Shown: in pieces, positions 8,971 to 16,977 of the stretch
How positions within the stretch are numbered: position 1 is the stretch's first letter
Layout of the letters: each line of letters begins with the position of its first letter
DNA from: Actinopolyspora xinjiangensis
GTDB taxonomy: Bacteria; Actinomycetota; Actinomycetes; Mycobacteriales; Pseudonocardiaceae
NCBI RefSeq assembly: GCF_900104475.1
Contig: NZ_FNJR01000014.1
Span: 1 to 64,000 of the forward strand
Length of the DNA: 64,000 nt
Reading direction: 5' to 3'
The notes under the pieces: generated by a model
What the model was told of the DNA's origin: nothing
Seen by the model: the letters and a program-made list of their open reading frames with translations, nothing else
Databases searched by the model: none
Program-made: the position numbers and the translations under genes

Positions 8971-8989
8971 TTAGGTAACCCTAACCTAG
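8971..8989 (-). promoter_or_regulatory. DtxR/IdeR iron box
   Basis: TTAGGTAACCCTAACCTAG matches the remembered actinobacterial IdeR consensus (TTAGGTTAGGCTAACCTAA) at 15 of 19 positions, including both outer half-sites. It lies between the start of the DUF2470 gene and a non-coding stretch, so it should control that gene. Confidence 0.8.
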
Positions 8990-9192
8990 TTGTTTCCGTC
9001 GCGGAAGTGACCCGATCGGGGAGTGGAGTGCCGCGTGTCGGGACCGCGTGCGGCGCCCCGCCTCGCCGACAGGAGTGGACTCCTCGCGAGACCGGCGGAC
9101 GAGTGCCGCCCGCCGGTTACGATCACGCCCGCGGCGAGAGCCCGCGAGAGGTTCCGCCATGCCGCGCCGCCGGGCGAACCGGACCGACTCGT

Positions 9193-10380
9193 TCAGTCCT
9201 CCGGTTCGCCGCGCACCCAGCTGCGGTAGTAGGAGGAGTCCTCGGTCGCGGTGGCCGCCTCGCCGAGCCGCAGCGGCCGGAATGTGTCGATCATGACCGC
9301 GGTCTCGTCGAACCGTTCCGCCCCCAGTGATGCCTCCGCCGCGCCCGGCTGCGGTCCGTGGGTGCAGCCGGAGGGGTGCAGCGACAGCGATCCGATCCCG
9401 ATTCCGGATCCCTTCCGCGCCTCGTAGTCGCCTCCCACGTAGAACATCAGCTCGTCGGAGTCCACATTGGCGTGGTTGTACGGCACCGGTATCGAGTCCG
9501 GATGGTAGTCCACCTTGCGGGGGCAGAACGAGCAGACCACGAAGTTCGGCCCCTCGAAGGTCTGGTGCACCGGCGGTGGCTGGTGTATCCGGCCGGTGAT
9601 CGGCTCGAAGTCGTCGATGTTGAACACCCACGGGTAGAGGCAGCCGTCCCAGCCGACCACGTCGAACGGGTGGTGTTCATACGTCATCCGGGTGAGGCCG
9701 TCGTGGTGCCGGACCAGCACGTCCACGTGCTCGCCCTCCAGCAGTAGCGGTTCGGTGGGGCCGCGCAGGTCACGTTCGCAGTACGGCGAGCTCTCCAGGA
9801 ACTGCCCCCGGGCGCTGAGGTAGCGCTTGGGTGGCCCGATGTGTCCGGTGGCCTCCACGAGGTAGAGCCGTGGCGGCCGTTCGCCCCTCGGCACCACTCG
9901 GTAGGTGGTGGAGGCGGGCAGCAGCACGTAGTCGCCCTCGGCGACCTCCAGGGCGCCGTAGATCGTCTCGAACCGCGCCGCACCCGTCTGCACGTAGCAC
10001 AGCTCGTCACCGGTCGCGTTGCGGTAGAGCGGGCTGGTGACGTCGGGAACGGCGAAGCAGATCGACACGTCGCCGTTGCCGAACAGCAGCCTGCGTCCGG
10101 TCACCGCGTCGCTGCCGGGATCGCCGTGCGGGAACGCGAGTTCGCCGGTGCGGAAGTGTCGGGGACGCAACGGCAGGTTGGGGGCGGTCTCGCGGCCCCG
10201 CTCGTCCACCGCCTCGGCCGCTACGACGGCGGTGGGAAGTCCTCGGTGGTACAGCAGGGCCGATTCCGAGGAGAAGCCCTCGATCCCCATCAGCTCCTCG
10301 GCGTGGAGACTGCCGTCCGGTTGGCGGAACTGGGTGTGCCTCTTGCGTGGAATCTCGCCCACTTGGCGGTAGTACGGCAT
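9193..10380 (-). CDS. hmgA: homogentisate 1,2-dioxygenase
   Basis: A 395-residue iron dioxygenase that opens the ring of homogentisate to maleylacetoacetate in tyrosine and phenylalanine degradation. Typical segments are LLYHRGLPT, GELAFPHGDPGSD, TYEHHPFDVVGWDGCLYPW, HQTFEGPNFVVCSFCPR, the iron-site stretch PYNHANVDSDELMFYVGGDY, and SLHPSGCTHGPQPG. ATG 10380 (MPYYRQVGEIPRKRH) follows GGAGG; the frame remains open upstream but that is antisense to the next gene. It diverges from the fahA operon and is likely co-controlled by its IclR regulator. Confidence 0.95.
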   Translation of the reverse strand: MPYYRQVGEIPRKRHTQFRQPDGSLHAEELMGIEGFSSESALLYHRGLPTAVVAAEAVDERGRETAPNLPLRPRHFRTGELAFPHGDPGSDAVTGRRLLFGNGDVSICFAVPDVTSPLYRNATGDELCYVQTGAARFETIYGALEVAEGDYVLLPASTTYRVVPRGERPPRLYLVEATGHIGPPKRYLSARGQFLESSPYCERDLRGPTEPLLLEGEHVDVLVRHHDGLTRMTYEHHPFDVVGWDGCLYPWVFNIDDFEPITGRIHQPPPVHQTFEGPNFVVCSFCPRKVDYHPDSIPVPYNHANVDSDELMFYVGGDYEARKGSGIGIGSLSLHPSGCTHGPQPGAAEASLGAERFDETAVMIDTFRPLRLGEAATATEDSSYYRSWVRGEPED

Positions 10381-10493
10381 ACCGGCCTCCGGTCGCTCGA
10401 CTGTCGAGGTGCCGGGAAGCGCGGGAACGGGACCGAAGCCCCCGGAGGGTGCCTCGCGGCCCGCCGCTAGCACGAGGCGGACCCCTCGCGCGG

Positions 10494-10510
10494 TGTTCGT
10501 TTTACGGACA
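10494..10510. promoter_or_regulatory. candidate operator in the hmgA/fahA divergent promoter
   Basis: TGTTCGT-TTT-ACGGACA is an imperfect palindrome with 6 of 7 arm bases matching. It lies just upstream of the -35 box of the rightward promoter, in the gap shared with hmgA. It is a plausible site for the IclR protein encoded at 12620. Confidence 0.45.
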
Positions 10511-10513
10511 CTT

Positions 10514-10542
10514 TTGTTCACTGCCCGGCACGGCATTAGCGT
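10514..10542 (+). promoter_or_regulatory. promoter of the fahA operon
   Basis: TTGTTC (10514-10519) and TAGCGT (10537-10542) are separated by 17 nt. The GTG at 10550 lies 7 nt after the -10 box, which suggests leaderless transcription. Confidence 0.55.
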
Positions 10543-10549
10543 GACAGTC

Positions 10550-11413
10550 GTGTCAAGCGCTGTTGAACTCCACGCGCCCGGTCCGCGCGGTATTCCGCCC
10601 CTGTTCGCACGTCTGGTGGACGATGCTTCGCTCTTCCCGCCCGCCAACGCGTCCGTCGCCCAGGCGGTCGAGGAACACCTGCGTGCGCGGGACGGCGAGT
10701 ACGCGGGGCTGCTGGGGCCGATCCTGTGCCAGGTCTCCCGACTGCCGGAACTGATCACCGAACTGGCCAAGGCGAAACCCGCCGAGCCCGTTCCGATGTC
10801 GCTGGTCTGCGACACCGGTCTCGGGGAGGTGCCGAAGGCGCTCTCGATAATCGAGGGGCGCCAGGAGCTGCTCTCGCTGCGGATGGTCGAGATGCCGGGA
10901 CCCTCCGAGGTCGACGACGTGTGGTTGGAGCGCGTTTCCGAGTTCGTCCCCGAGGACGTGGTCCGCGTCGTCGAGCCACGACGAGGTGAGGGGTGGCTCG
11001 ACGGAGTGCGCCAGGTCGCCGAGTTCGGGTGCTGGCCGAAGCTGCGTTCGGGAGGCCAGACCGTCGAGTCCTTCCCGAGCGTCGACGTGGTGGCCGAGTT
11101 CCTGGCCGTGGCCACCACGCTGGAGGTTCCCTTCAAGGTGACCGCCGGGATGCCCCGTGCGGTCCGCCGCACCGACTCGGAGACGGGGTTCCCGCACCAC
11201 GGCTTCCTGAACCTGCTCGTGGCGGTGGGGCGAGCCCTGTCCGGTCAGGACGTGCGCGGCGCCCTGGCCAGTACCGACGAGCGGGCACTGACCGAGGAGG
11301 CGTGCTCGTTCTCCGACGAGGCGGCGAAGGCGGTCCGGAGCGTGTTCTCCTCGTACGGGGCCACCTCGCCCACCGACCCCGTGTCCGATCTCGTCGAGTT
11401 GGAACTGCTGTGA
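10550..11413 (+). CDS. conserved protein of unknown function in the homogentisate cluster
   Basis: A 287-residue soluble protein with no domain I recognise. Conspicuous stretches are PPLFARLVDDASLFPPANAS near the start, VPMSLVCDTG, WPKLRSGGQ, and PFKVTAGMPRAVR followed by HHGFLNLLVAVGRAL. Alternating predicted strands and helices would suit an alpha/beta barrel. The 3' end overlaps the fahA start (GTGA), so the two should be translationally coupled. GTG 10550 fits the -10 spacing; GTG 10541 is the alternative. Since no maleylacetoacetate isomerase is visible in this cluster, this protein is a candidate for that missing step or for an accessory role. That is inference only. Confidence 0.8.
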   Translation: MSSAVELHAPGPRGIPPLFARLVDDASLFPPANASVAQAVEEHLRARDGEYAGLLGPILCQVSRLPELITELAKAKPAEPVPMSLVCDTGLGEVPKALSIIEGRQELLSLRMVEMPGPSEVDDVWLERVSEFVPEDVVRVVEPRRGEGWLDGVRQVAEFGCWPKLRSGGQTVESFPSVDVVAEFLAVATTLEVPFKVTAGMPRAVRRTDSETGFPHHGFLNLLVAVGRALSGQDVRGALASTDERALTEEACSFSDEAAKAVRSVFSSYGATSPTDPVSDLVELELL

Positions 11414-12615
11414 CCTGGATCGAGGATCCCGAATTCGCGCCGGACCGCCCGTTCGGCCCGCAGACACTGCCGTACGGCGTGCTGGGAACGGCCACGGGTC
11501 CGACGGTGGCCGTGCGGGTCGGCAAGCACGCCATCCCGCTGCGGGGACTCGCCGACGAGCTCGGCCCGCGAGTGGCCGAGCTCGTTTCCGGGGACTCGTT
11601 GGACCCGCTGCTGGCCGCCGGACCGGCGGCCTGGCACGAGCTGCGGGAACGCCTGATGGAACTGGTCGGGTCCGACACCAGGCCGTCGAAGGCCGAGCTG
11701 ATCCGCACCGACTGGCACACCCAGCTGATGCCGTTCACCGTCGCCGACTTCGCGGACTTCTACTCCTCGCGGGACCACGCCGAGAACGTCGGCAGGATCT
11801 TCCGCCGTGATACGGACCCGCTGCTGCCCAACTGGACGCACCTGCCGGTCGGCTACCACGGCCGTTCCGGCACCGTCGTGGTCTCCGGAACGGACGTCTC
11901 CCGCCCCAACGGTCAGCGCCGCGTCTCCGGCGACCCCACGCCGGTGTTCGGCCCCACCCGCAGGCTCGACTTCGAGGCCGAGGTGGGGTTCGTCTGCGGG
12001 GGCGAACCGGCCTCGTACGTCAGCCCCGACGAGTTCGCGGACCACGTGTTCGGCGCCGTGCTGGTCAACGACTGGTCGGCCCGCGACGTCCAGTCCTGGG
12101 AGTACCAGCCGCTGGGGCCGTTCCTGGCCAAGTCGTTCGCGACCTCGATCTCGGGCTGGATCACCCCGCTGGCCGCGCTGGAGCACGCCAGGGTCCCCAC
12201 CACAGGCTACGACCACCAGCTGCTGGACTACCTCGTCGAGCAGCGGCCGTGGGGACTGGACCTCAGGTTGGAGGTGCGGTGCAACGACACCCTGCTGTCC
12301 CGCCCGCCCTTCGAGCGGATGTACTGGTCGCCCGCCCAACAGCTGGCGCACCTGACCGTGAACGGCAGCCCGGTCCGGCCGGGTGACCTGTTCGCCTCCG
12401 GTACGGTTTCGGGGCCGGAGCCCGACCAGCGGGGCTGCCTGCTCGAACTCAGCTGGGGCGGTTCCGACCCCGTTACCCTCGACGACGGCGAGCAGCGCAC
12501 TTTCCTGCAGGACGGCGACCGGGTGACCATCAGCGCCACCGCACCCGGGGAGCACGGTCGTCCGGTCGGGCTGGGTGATGTGACCGGCACGGTGCTGCCC
12601 GCGGTTCGGAGGTGA
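11410..12615 (+). CDS. fahA: fumarylacetoacetase
   Basis: A 401-residue hydrolase producing fumarate and acetoacetate, the last step of tyrosine degradation. Motifs include FTVADFADFYSSRDHAENVG with the catalytic His, LPVGYHGRSGTVV, RLDFEAEVGFVCGG, NDWSARDVQSWEYQPLGPFL, KSFATSISGW, and the C-terminal GDLFASGTVSGPEPDQRGCLLELSW. GTG 11410 overlaps the upstream stop by 4 nt. With hmgA and the IclR gene it forms a tyrosine/homogentisate catabolic unit. Length matches the family. Confidence 0.95.
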   Translation: MTWIEDPEFAPDRPFGPQTLPYGVLGTATGPTVAVRVGKHAIPLRGLADELGPRVAELVSGDSLDPLLAAGPAAWHELRERLMELVGSDTRPSKAELIRTDWHTQLMPFTVADFADFYSSRDHAENVGRIFRRDTDPLLPNWTHLPVGYHGRSGTVVVSGTDVSRPNGQRRVSGDPTPVFGPTRRLDFEAEVGFVCGGEPASYVSPDEFADHVFGAVLVNDWSARDVQSWEYQPLGPFLAKSFATSISGWITPLAALEHARVPTTGYDHQLLDYLVEQRPWGLDLRLEVRCNDTLLSRPPFERMYWSPAQQLAHLTVNGSPVRPGDLFASGTVSGPEPDQRGCLLELSWGGSDPVTLDDGEQRTFLQDGDRVTISATAPGEHGRPVGLGDVTGTVLPAVRR

Positions 12616-12619
12616 CCCG

Positions 12620-13321
12620 ATGAGCACGAGCTCGGCCCGCCCCGCCGGGGATCCGACTCCCGAACCCGAGCGGGAACCCGCCGGGGCCACTCCGACGAAG
12701 GAGAGCTCGCTGACGCTGGAGCGCGGTCTGAACCTGCTGCAGGCGGTGGCCGACGCCGACAGCGAGGCACCGACCATCAGCGACCTGGCCAACATCGTCG
12801 GGGTCAGCAGGGCGGCGGTGTATCGGCTGCTGGGCCCGCTGCAGAGTCGGGGACTGGTGCGACGCGAGGGCTCCAAGGTCCGGTTGGGGCTGGGCGTGCT
12901 GTGGCTGGCGGGCAAGGTGGTGCCGCAGCTGCGGTTCGCGGCCTTACCCGCGTTGCGCGCCCTCGCGGAGCGGGTGGGGGCCACCGTGCACCTCACGGTG
13001 GCCGACGGCAACGAGGCCCAGGCGATCGCGGTGGTCGAACCCTCCTGGACGAGTTACCACGTCGCCTACCGGGTGGGAACCAGGCACTCCGTGCAGCGCG
13101 GCGCCGCCGGTCGTGCCGTGGACCTGTCGGAGGAGGGCCCCAAGTGGATCACCAGTGTGGGCGAACTCCAGCCGGGGGCCTACGGGGTGGCGGCTCCGGT
13201 GCGCGGTGTTGCCGGGCTGCGGGCCAGCGTCGGGGTGATCGCCATGGAACCGTTGTCACCGGACGAGGTCGGGCCGCTCGTGGTACGCACCTGTTCCGCC
13301 GTCGCCGACGCTCTGGGATAG
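12620..13321 (+). CDS. IclR family transcriptional regulator
   Basis: A 233-residue regulator. The N-terminal winged helix-turn-helix is visible as SLTLERGLNLLQAVADADSE, TISDLANIVGVSRAAVYRLL and LQSRGLVRREG. An IclR-type effector-binding domain follows (ALPALRALAERVGATVHLTV, then GAAGRAVD, then YGVAAPVRG). It is slightly shorter than the usual 250 residues. ATG 12620 follows GGAGGTGA and sits 4 bp after fahA, so it belongs to the same operon. Most likely it senses an intermediate such as homogentisate and acts at the hmgA divergent promoter. Confidence 0.9.
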   Translation: MSTSSARPAGDPTPEPEREPAGATPTKESSLTLERGLNLLQAVADADSEAPTISDLANIVGVSRAAVYRLLGPLQSRGLVRREGSKVRLGLGVLWLAGKVVPQLRFAALPALRALAERVGATVHLTVADGNEAQAIAVVEPSWTSYHVAYRVGTRHSVQRGAAGRAVDLSEEGPKWITSVGELQPGAYGVAAPVRGVAGLRASVGVIAMEPLSPDEVGPLVVRTCSAVADALG

Positions 13322-13355
13322 AACCGTTCACCCGGAGAGTTGCTCGATTACCCGA

Positions 13356-13470
13356 GTGGCGGAACCTCTCGCGCGGCTCTCGTCGCGGGGCCGGAGACAT
13401 CGGGTAGGTACTACGCGACGTCTCCGGCGTCCTCGCGAGAGCCGCACGCGAGAACCCGCGGCGGTGCGGG
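13356..13470 (+). repeat. post-stop hairpin element, copy A
   Basis: Starts 34 nt after the iclR stop, in the same orientation. CGGCTCTCG (13374-13382) pairs with 13436-13444; CCGGAGAC (13391-13398) pairs with 13420-13427; the apical GTAG-GTA-CTAC forms a small loop stem. The unit opens with GTGGCGGAACCTCTCGC and closes with GAGAACCCGCGGCGGTGC. A partial second copy of its 3' half occurs at 13562-13620. Confidence 0.8.
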
Positions 13471-14002
13471 CTGTGGGGGCGGAGCTCGGCCCGCGTGAGT
13501 GGTGCGGGTTCGGCGCTGCGCGCCGGATGCTCGGGCGGTGTGCGGTTTTTCGGCGTGTTGGGTCTTCCTCGCGAGAGCCGCACGGGAGACCCCGCGGCGG
13601 TGCCGGTGCGGGGATGGTGGGAGCTGGGCCTGCGAGGGTGGTGGGGGTTCGGAACCACACCGAAGAGATCCGGCGGTCTCGCGGGTGCGTTCCGGCGGAG
13701 TGAGCCGATCGGTGCCCGTTCGAGGCCTGCGTCCCGACTCCGAGAAGCGGAGTGTCCTCTCCGGCGGAATTTTCGGAACGACTGTTTACAACCGACGGTT
13801 TCCGGGGTGAGAATTCCGCTCGTTCGTGGGTGATGCCCCAGCTGGTCGTTCGTTGGCCGGCCCGACCGGCCCCCGGTCCGCCCCGAACCGGACCACTGGT
13901 CCCACCTCCGCCGGGACCAACGTCCCGGCCGCCACCGGGACCCTCGTCCGGGGGAATGAGGACGATTTGTCCTGCAATTCCCGCCCGCTCGGGGGCAGGG
14001 TT
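13471..14002. other. long non-coding gap upstream of cydA
   Basis: About 530 bp without a supported gene. It contains a partial duplicate of the 3' half of the hairpin element (13562-13620) and a G-rich tract. The cydA promoter must lie here but I cannot place it. Confidence 0.5.
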
Positions 14003-15517
14003 GTGAGCGTGGATCTTCTCGGCATCGCCAGGTGGCAGTTCGGGATCACGACGGTCTACCACTTCCTCATGGTCCCGTTGACGATCGGACTCGCGATCCT
14101 CGTCGCGGGGATGCAGACCGCCTGGTACCGCACCGGCAACGAGCGGTACCTGAAGATGACCAAGTTCTGGGGCAAGCTCATGATGGTCAACTTCGCCATG
14201 GGCGTGGTGACCGGCATCGTGCAGGAGTTCCAGTTCGGCATGGCCTGGAGCGAGTACTCCAGGTTCGTGGGGGACGTCTTCGGGGCACCGCTGGCGATGG
14301 AAGGCATCGTCGCCTTCTTCGTCGAATCGGTCTTCCTCGGGCTGTGGATCTTCGGCTGGGGCCGGCTGTCCAAGCGGGCGCACCTGGCCTGCGCCTGGGC
14401 CTTCTCACTGGCCACCGTGGCTTCGGCCTACTTCATCCTGGCCGCCAACTCGTGGATGCAGCACCCCGTCGGGGTCGAGATGGTCGACGGTGAGCCCCGG
14501 CTGAGCTCGATCTGGGCCGTGCTGACCAACAACACCCTGTTGGCGGCCTTCCCGCACACGATATTCGGCTGTTTCGCGGTGGCGGGCACCTTCGTGCTCG
14601 GCATCGCCGCGTGGAAGGTCTGGAAACGGGACCGCCAGGGGCTGCCGCGTGACGAGGACCGCCGGGTCTGGCACAAGTCCATGCGCGTCGGCGCCTGGGT
14701 GGCGCTGGTCTCCTTCGTGGGGCTGGCGATCTCCGGGGACGTGCAGGGCAAACTGATGTTCCAGCAGCAGCCGCTGAAGATGGCCTCGGCGGAGGCGCTG
14801 TGCCACACCGAACAACCCGCCAGCTTCTCGGTCTTCGCCTACGGCGACGTGAGCCGCCCCGACTGCGAGAGCGTCAAGAGCATCACCGTGCCGTTCATGC
14901 TGTCCTATCTGGCCCACGGCGACTTCGACACCGAGGTCAAGGGAGTGCAGCAGCTGCAGCGGGAGTACGAGGACGAGTACGGCACGCACTACCCGAACGA
15001 CCCCAGGTTGGGCGACCTCGCGGGCGAGCGGATCGAGTACCAGCCGAACCTGCCGGTCACCTACTGGGGCTTCCGGTTCATGATCGGGTTCGGCGCTGTC
15101 TCGGCCCTGGCGGCGCTGGGCGCGCTCTGGTTCACCAGGGGCGGCAGGTTCCCGCGCGGACGGTTGTGGGGGCCGCTGGCACTGGCGTCCATCGCCACCC
15201 CCTTCCTGGGCAACGTGTTCGGGTGGATCTTCACCGAGATGGGGCGTCAACCGTTCGTGGTCGCTCCCAATCCCAATCCGTCCGGGGTGGATGGTGTCTG
15301 GATGTACACGGCGCAGGCGGTCTCCTCCGGGGTGTCGCCCGGCGAGATGATGACCTCGCTCATCGCGCTCACCTCGGTGTACGGCGTGCTGCTCGTGGTC
15401 GAGGTGTTCCTGATGGTGCGTTACGCGCGCGGTGGCTTCGAGGCCGTGATGCCGCCGAAGCATTCGGACGACGACTCCGGCTCCGGTGGGGACGACGTCC
15501 TCTCCTTCGCCTACTAG
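14003..15517 (+). CDS. cydA: cytochrome bd ubiquinol oxidase subunit I
   Basis: A 504-residue membrane protein. It starts VSVDLLGIARWQFGITTVYHFLMVPLTIGL, with the early His typical of a haem b595/d ligand. About nine membrane segments follow. Landmarks are GVVTGIVQEFQFGMAW, the SWMQHPVG stretch with a haem b558-side residue, ISGDVQGKLMFQQQPLKMASAE, GWIFTEMGRQPFVV and the final VSSGVSPGEMM region. The quinol loop is of the short type. The start may be GTG 14003 or GTG 14009. High-affinity terminal oxidase, with cydB 102 bp downstream. Confidence 0.95.
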   Translation: MSVDLLGIARWQFGITTVYHFLMVPLTIGLAILVAGMQTAWYRTGNERYLKMTKFWGKLMMVNFAMGVVTGIVQEFQFGMAWSEYSRFVGDVFGAPLAMEGIVAFFVESVFLGLWIFGWGRLSKRAHLACAWAFSLATVASAYFILAANSWMQHPVGVEMVDGEPRLSSIWAVLTNNTLLAAFPHTIFGCFAVAGTFVLGIAAWKVWKRDRQGLPRDEDRRVWHKSMRVGAWVALVSFVGLAISGDVQGKLMFQQQPLKMASAEALCHTEQPASFSVFAYGDVSRPDCESVKSITVPFMLSYLAHGDFDTEVKGVQQLQREYEDEYGTHYPNDPRLGDLAGERIEYQPNLPVTYWGFRFMIGFGAVSALAALGALWFTRGGRFPRGRLWGPLALASIATPFLGNVFGWIFTEMGRQPFVVAPNPNPSGVDGVWMYTAQAVSSGVSPGEMMTSLIALTSVYGVLLVVEVFLMVRYARGGFEAVMPPKHSDDDSGSGGDDVLSFAY

Positions 15518-15619
15518 CACCAGCCCGGGGAGGAAGGCGGCGCTTTCGCCCCGGGCGCTCACGTGCCCCCACACGACCGCGTGGCACCAGCCGCGCACGA
15601 CCGACCAGCGGAGTGACTG

Positions 15620-16627
15620 ATGGATCTGCCGACCGTCTGGTTCTGCGTCATCGCCCTGCTCTGGCTGGGCTATCTCTTTCTGGAGGGCTTCGACTTCGGG
15701 GTCGGCATGCTGCTGCCGGTCCTGGGACGCCGGGAGACCGAACGCCGGGTGCTGATCAATACGATCGGGCCGGTCTGGGACGGCAACGAGGTCTGGCTGA
15801 TCGTGGCGGGCGGCGCCATGTTCGCCTCCTTCCCGGGGTGGTACGCGGGGCTGTTCAGCACCGCCTACCTGCCGCTGACCCTGCTGTTGCTGGTGCTCAT
15901 CGGTAGGGGAGTGGCCTTCGAGTACCGGGGCAAGGTCGATACCGACCGGTGGCGACGCGCCTGGGACGCGGTGATCGTGATCGCCTCCTGGGTCGCGCCG
16001 CTGATGGTCGGGCTGGTGCTGTCGGCCACCGTGTTCGGACTGCCGCTGGACGCCAACGGCGACCGGGTCGGCGGCCCGTTGGTCATCCTCACGCTGCCCA
16101 ACCTGCTCGGCGCCCTGGCCGTGGTGGCGTTCTCGCTGCTGCACGGTGCCGCGTTCCTCGCGCTGAAGACCGAGGGCGGTGTGCGGGAACGCGCCCACCG
16201 GTTCGCGCTGCTGCTCGGGGTCCCGCTGCTGCTGCCGGTGGTCGGGCTGCTGCTCGTCGCCCAGCTGCGAGAGGGCGCGGCGTGGACCTGGATATCGCTG
16301 GTGATCGTGCTGCTGGCGGGGGTGGCCGCGCTCGCGCGGCAGGCCGTGGGGCGCGACGGACAGGCCTTCGTGCTGCAGGGGGTCGCGCTGGCCGGGGTGG
16401 TGGTCACGCTGTTCGGTGCGCTGTGGCCCAACGTGCTGCCGTCCACGCTCGATCCGGCGTGGTCGCTGTCGATCGCCGAAACCGCCTCCAGCCCCTACAC
16501 GCTGACCGTGGTCACGTGGGTGGCCGCCTTCGGCACACCGGCGGTGCTGGTCTACCAGGGGTGGACGTACTGGGTGTTCCGCAAGCGGATCGGGACCGAA
16601 CACATCCCCCCGGTGCACGCCGCTTAG
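15620..16627 (+). CDS. cydB: cytochrome bd ubiquinol oxidase subunit II
   Basis: A 335-residue partner of CydA with eight or nine hydrophobic helices. Family features are WFCVIALLWLGYLFLEGFDFGVGML, RRVLINTIGPVWDGNEVWLIVAGGAMFASFP, GRGVAFEYRGK, and SSPYTLTVVTWVAAFGTPAVL near the end. ATG 15620 follows GGAGTG. It acts at the plasma membrane with CydA and needs the CydDC exporter encoded next for assembly. Confidence 0.95.
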   Translation: MDLPTVWFCVIALLWLGYLFLEGFDFGVGMLLPVLGRRETERRVLINTIGPVWDGNEVWLIVAGGAMFASFPGWYAGLFSTAYLPLTLLLLVLIGRGVAFEYRGKVDTDRWRRAWDAVIVIASWVAPLMVGLVLSATVFGLPLDANGDRVGGPLVILTLPNLLGALAVVAFSLLHGAAFLALKTEGGVRERAHRFALLLGVPLLLPVVGLLLVAQLREGAAWTWISLVIVLLAGVAALARQAVGRDGQAFVLQGVALAGVVVTLFGALWPNVLPSTLDPAWSLSIAETASSPYTLTVVTWVAAFGTPAVLVYQGWTYWVFRKRIGTEHIPPVHAA

Positions 16628-16662
16628 GGCAGCGTGCGGAAACGGGCTGCGTTGGTGGTGCT

Positions 16663-16863
16663 GTGGCGGAACCTCTCGCACGGCTCTCGCTGCGGTCCGG
16701 AGACATCGAGTAGGTACTACGCCACGTCTCCGGCGTCCTCGCGAGAGCCGCACGGGAGAACCCGCGGCGGTGCCGACGGCGGGAGTGGTGGGAGTTCGGC
16801 CCGTGAGGGTGTCGGGAGTTCGGCACCGCCACTGGGCGCGGCGATTTCTCGAGAAATCGCCGC
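16663..16863 (+). repeat. post-stop hairpin element, copy B, with distal palindrome
   Basis: Begins 35 nt after the cydB stop in the same orientation. CGGCTCTCG (16681-16689) pairs with 16742-16750; CCGGAGAC (16697-16704) pairs with 16726-16733; the apex is GTAG-GTA-CTAC. Then comes GGGAGTGGTGGGAGTTCGG, and a perfect 26-bp palindrome at 16838-16863 whose left half is GCGGCGATTTCTC. This is the most complete copy in the window. It occupies most of the gap before cydDC. Confidence 0.85.
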
Positions 16864-16977
16864 CGTCCGGGTGCTGCGGCTCGGTCGTCGGCACGGCGGT
16901 GCGAAGCGACGGCGGTCGAGTGCGGATGGAGAGTTTCGACAGGACCGGGGAGAGATCGCGCGAGGGAGTCGGAAAGC

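Noticed and set aside
11245-13011. 588-codon minus-strand frame opposite fahA and iclR
   Set aside because: Antisense shadow of well-supported genes; no ribosome site or recognisable family.
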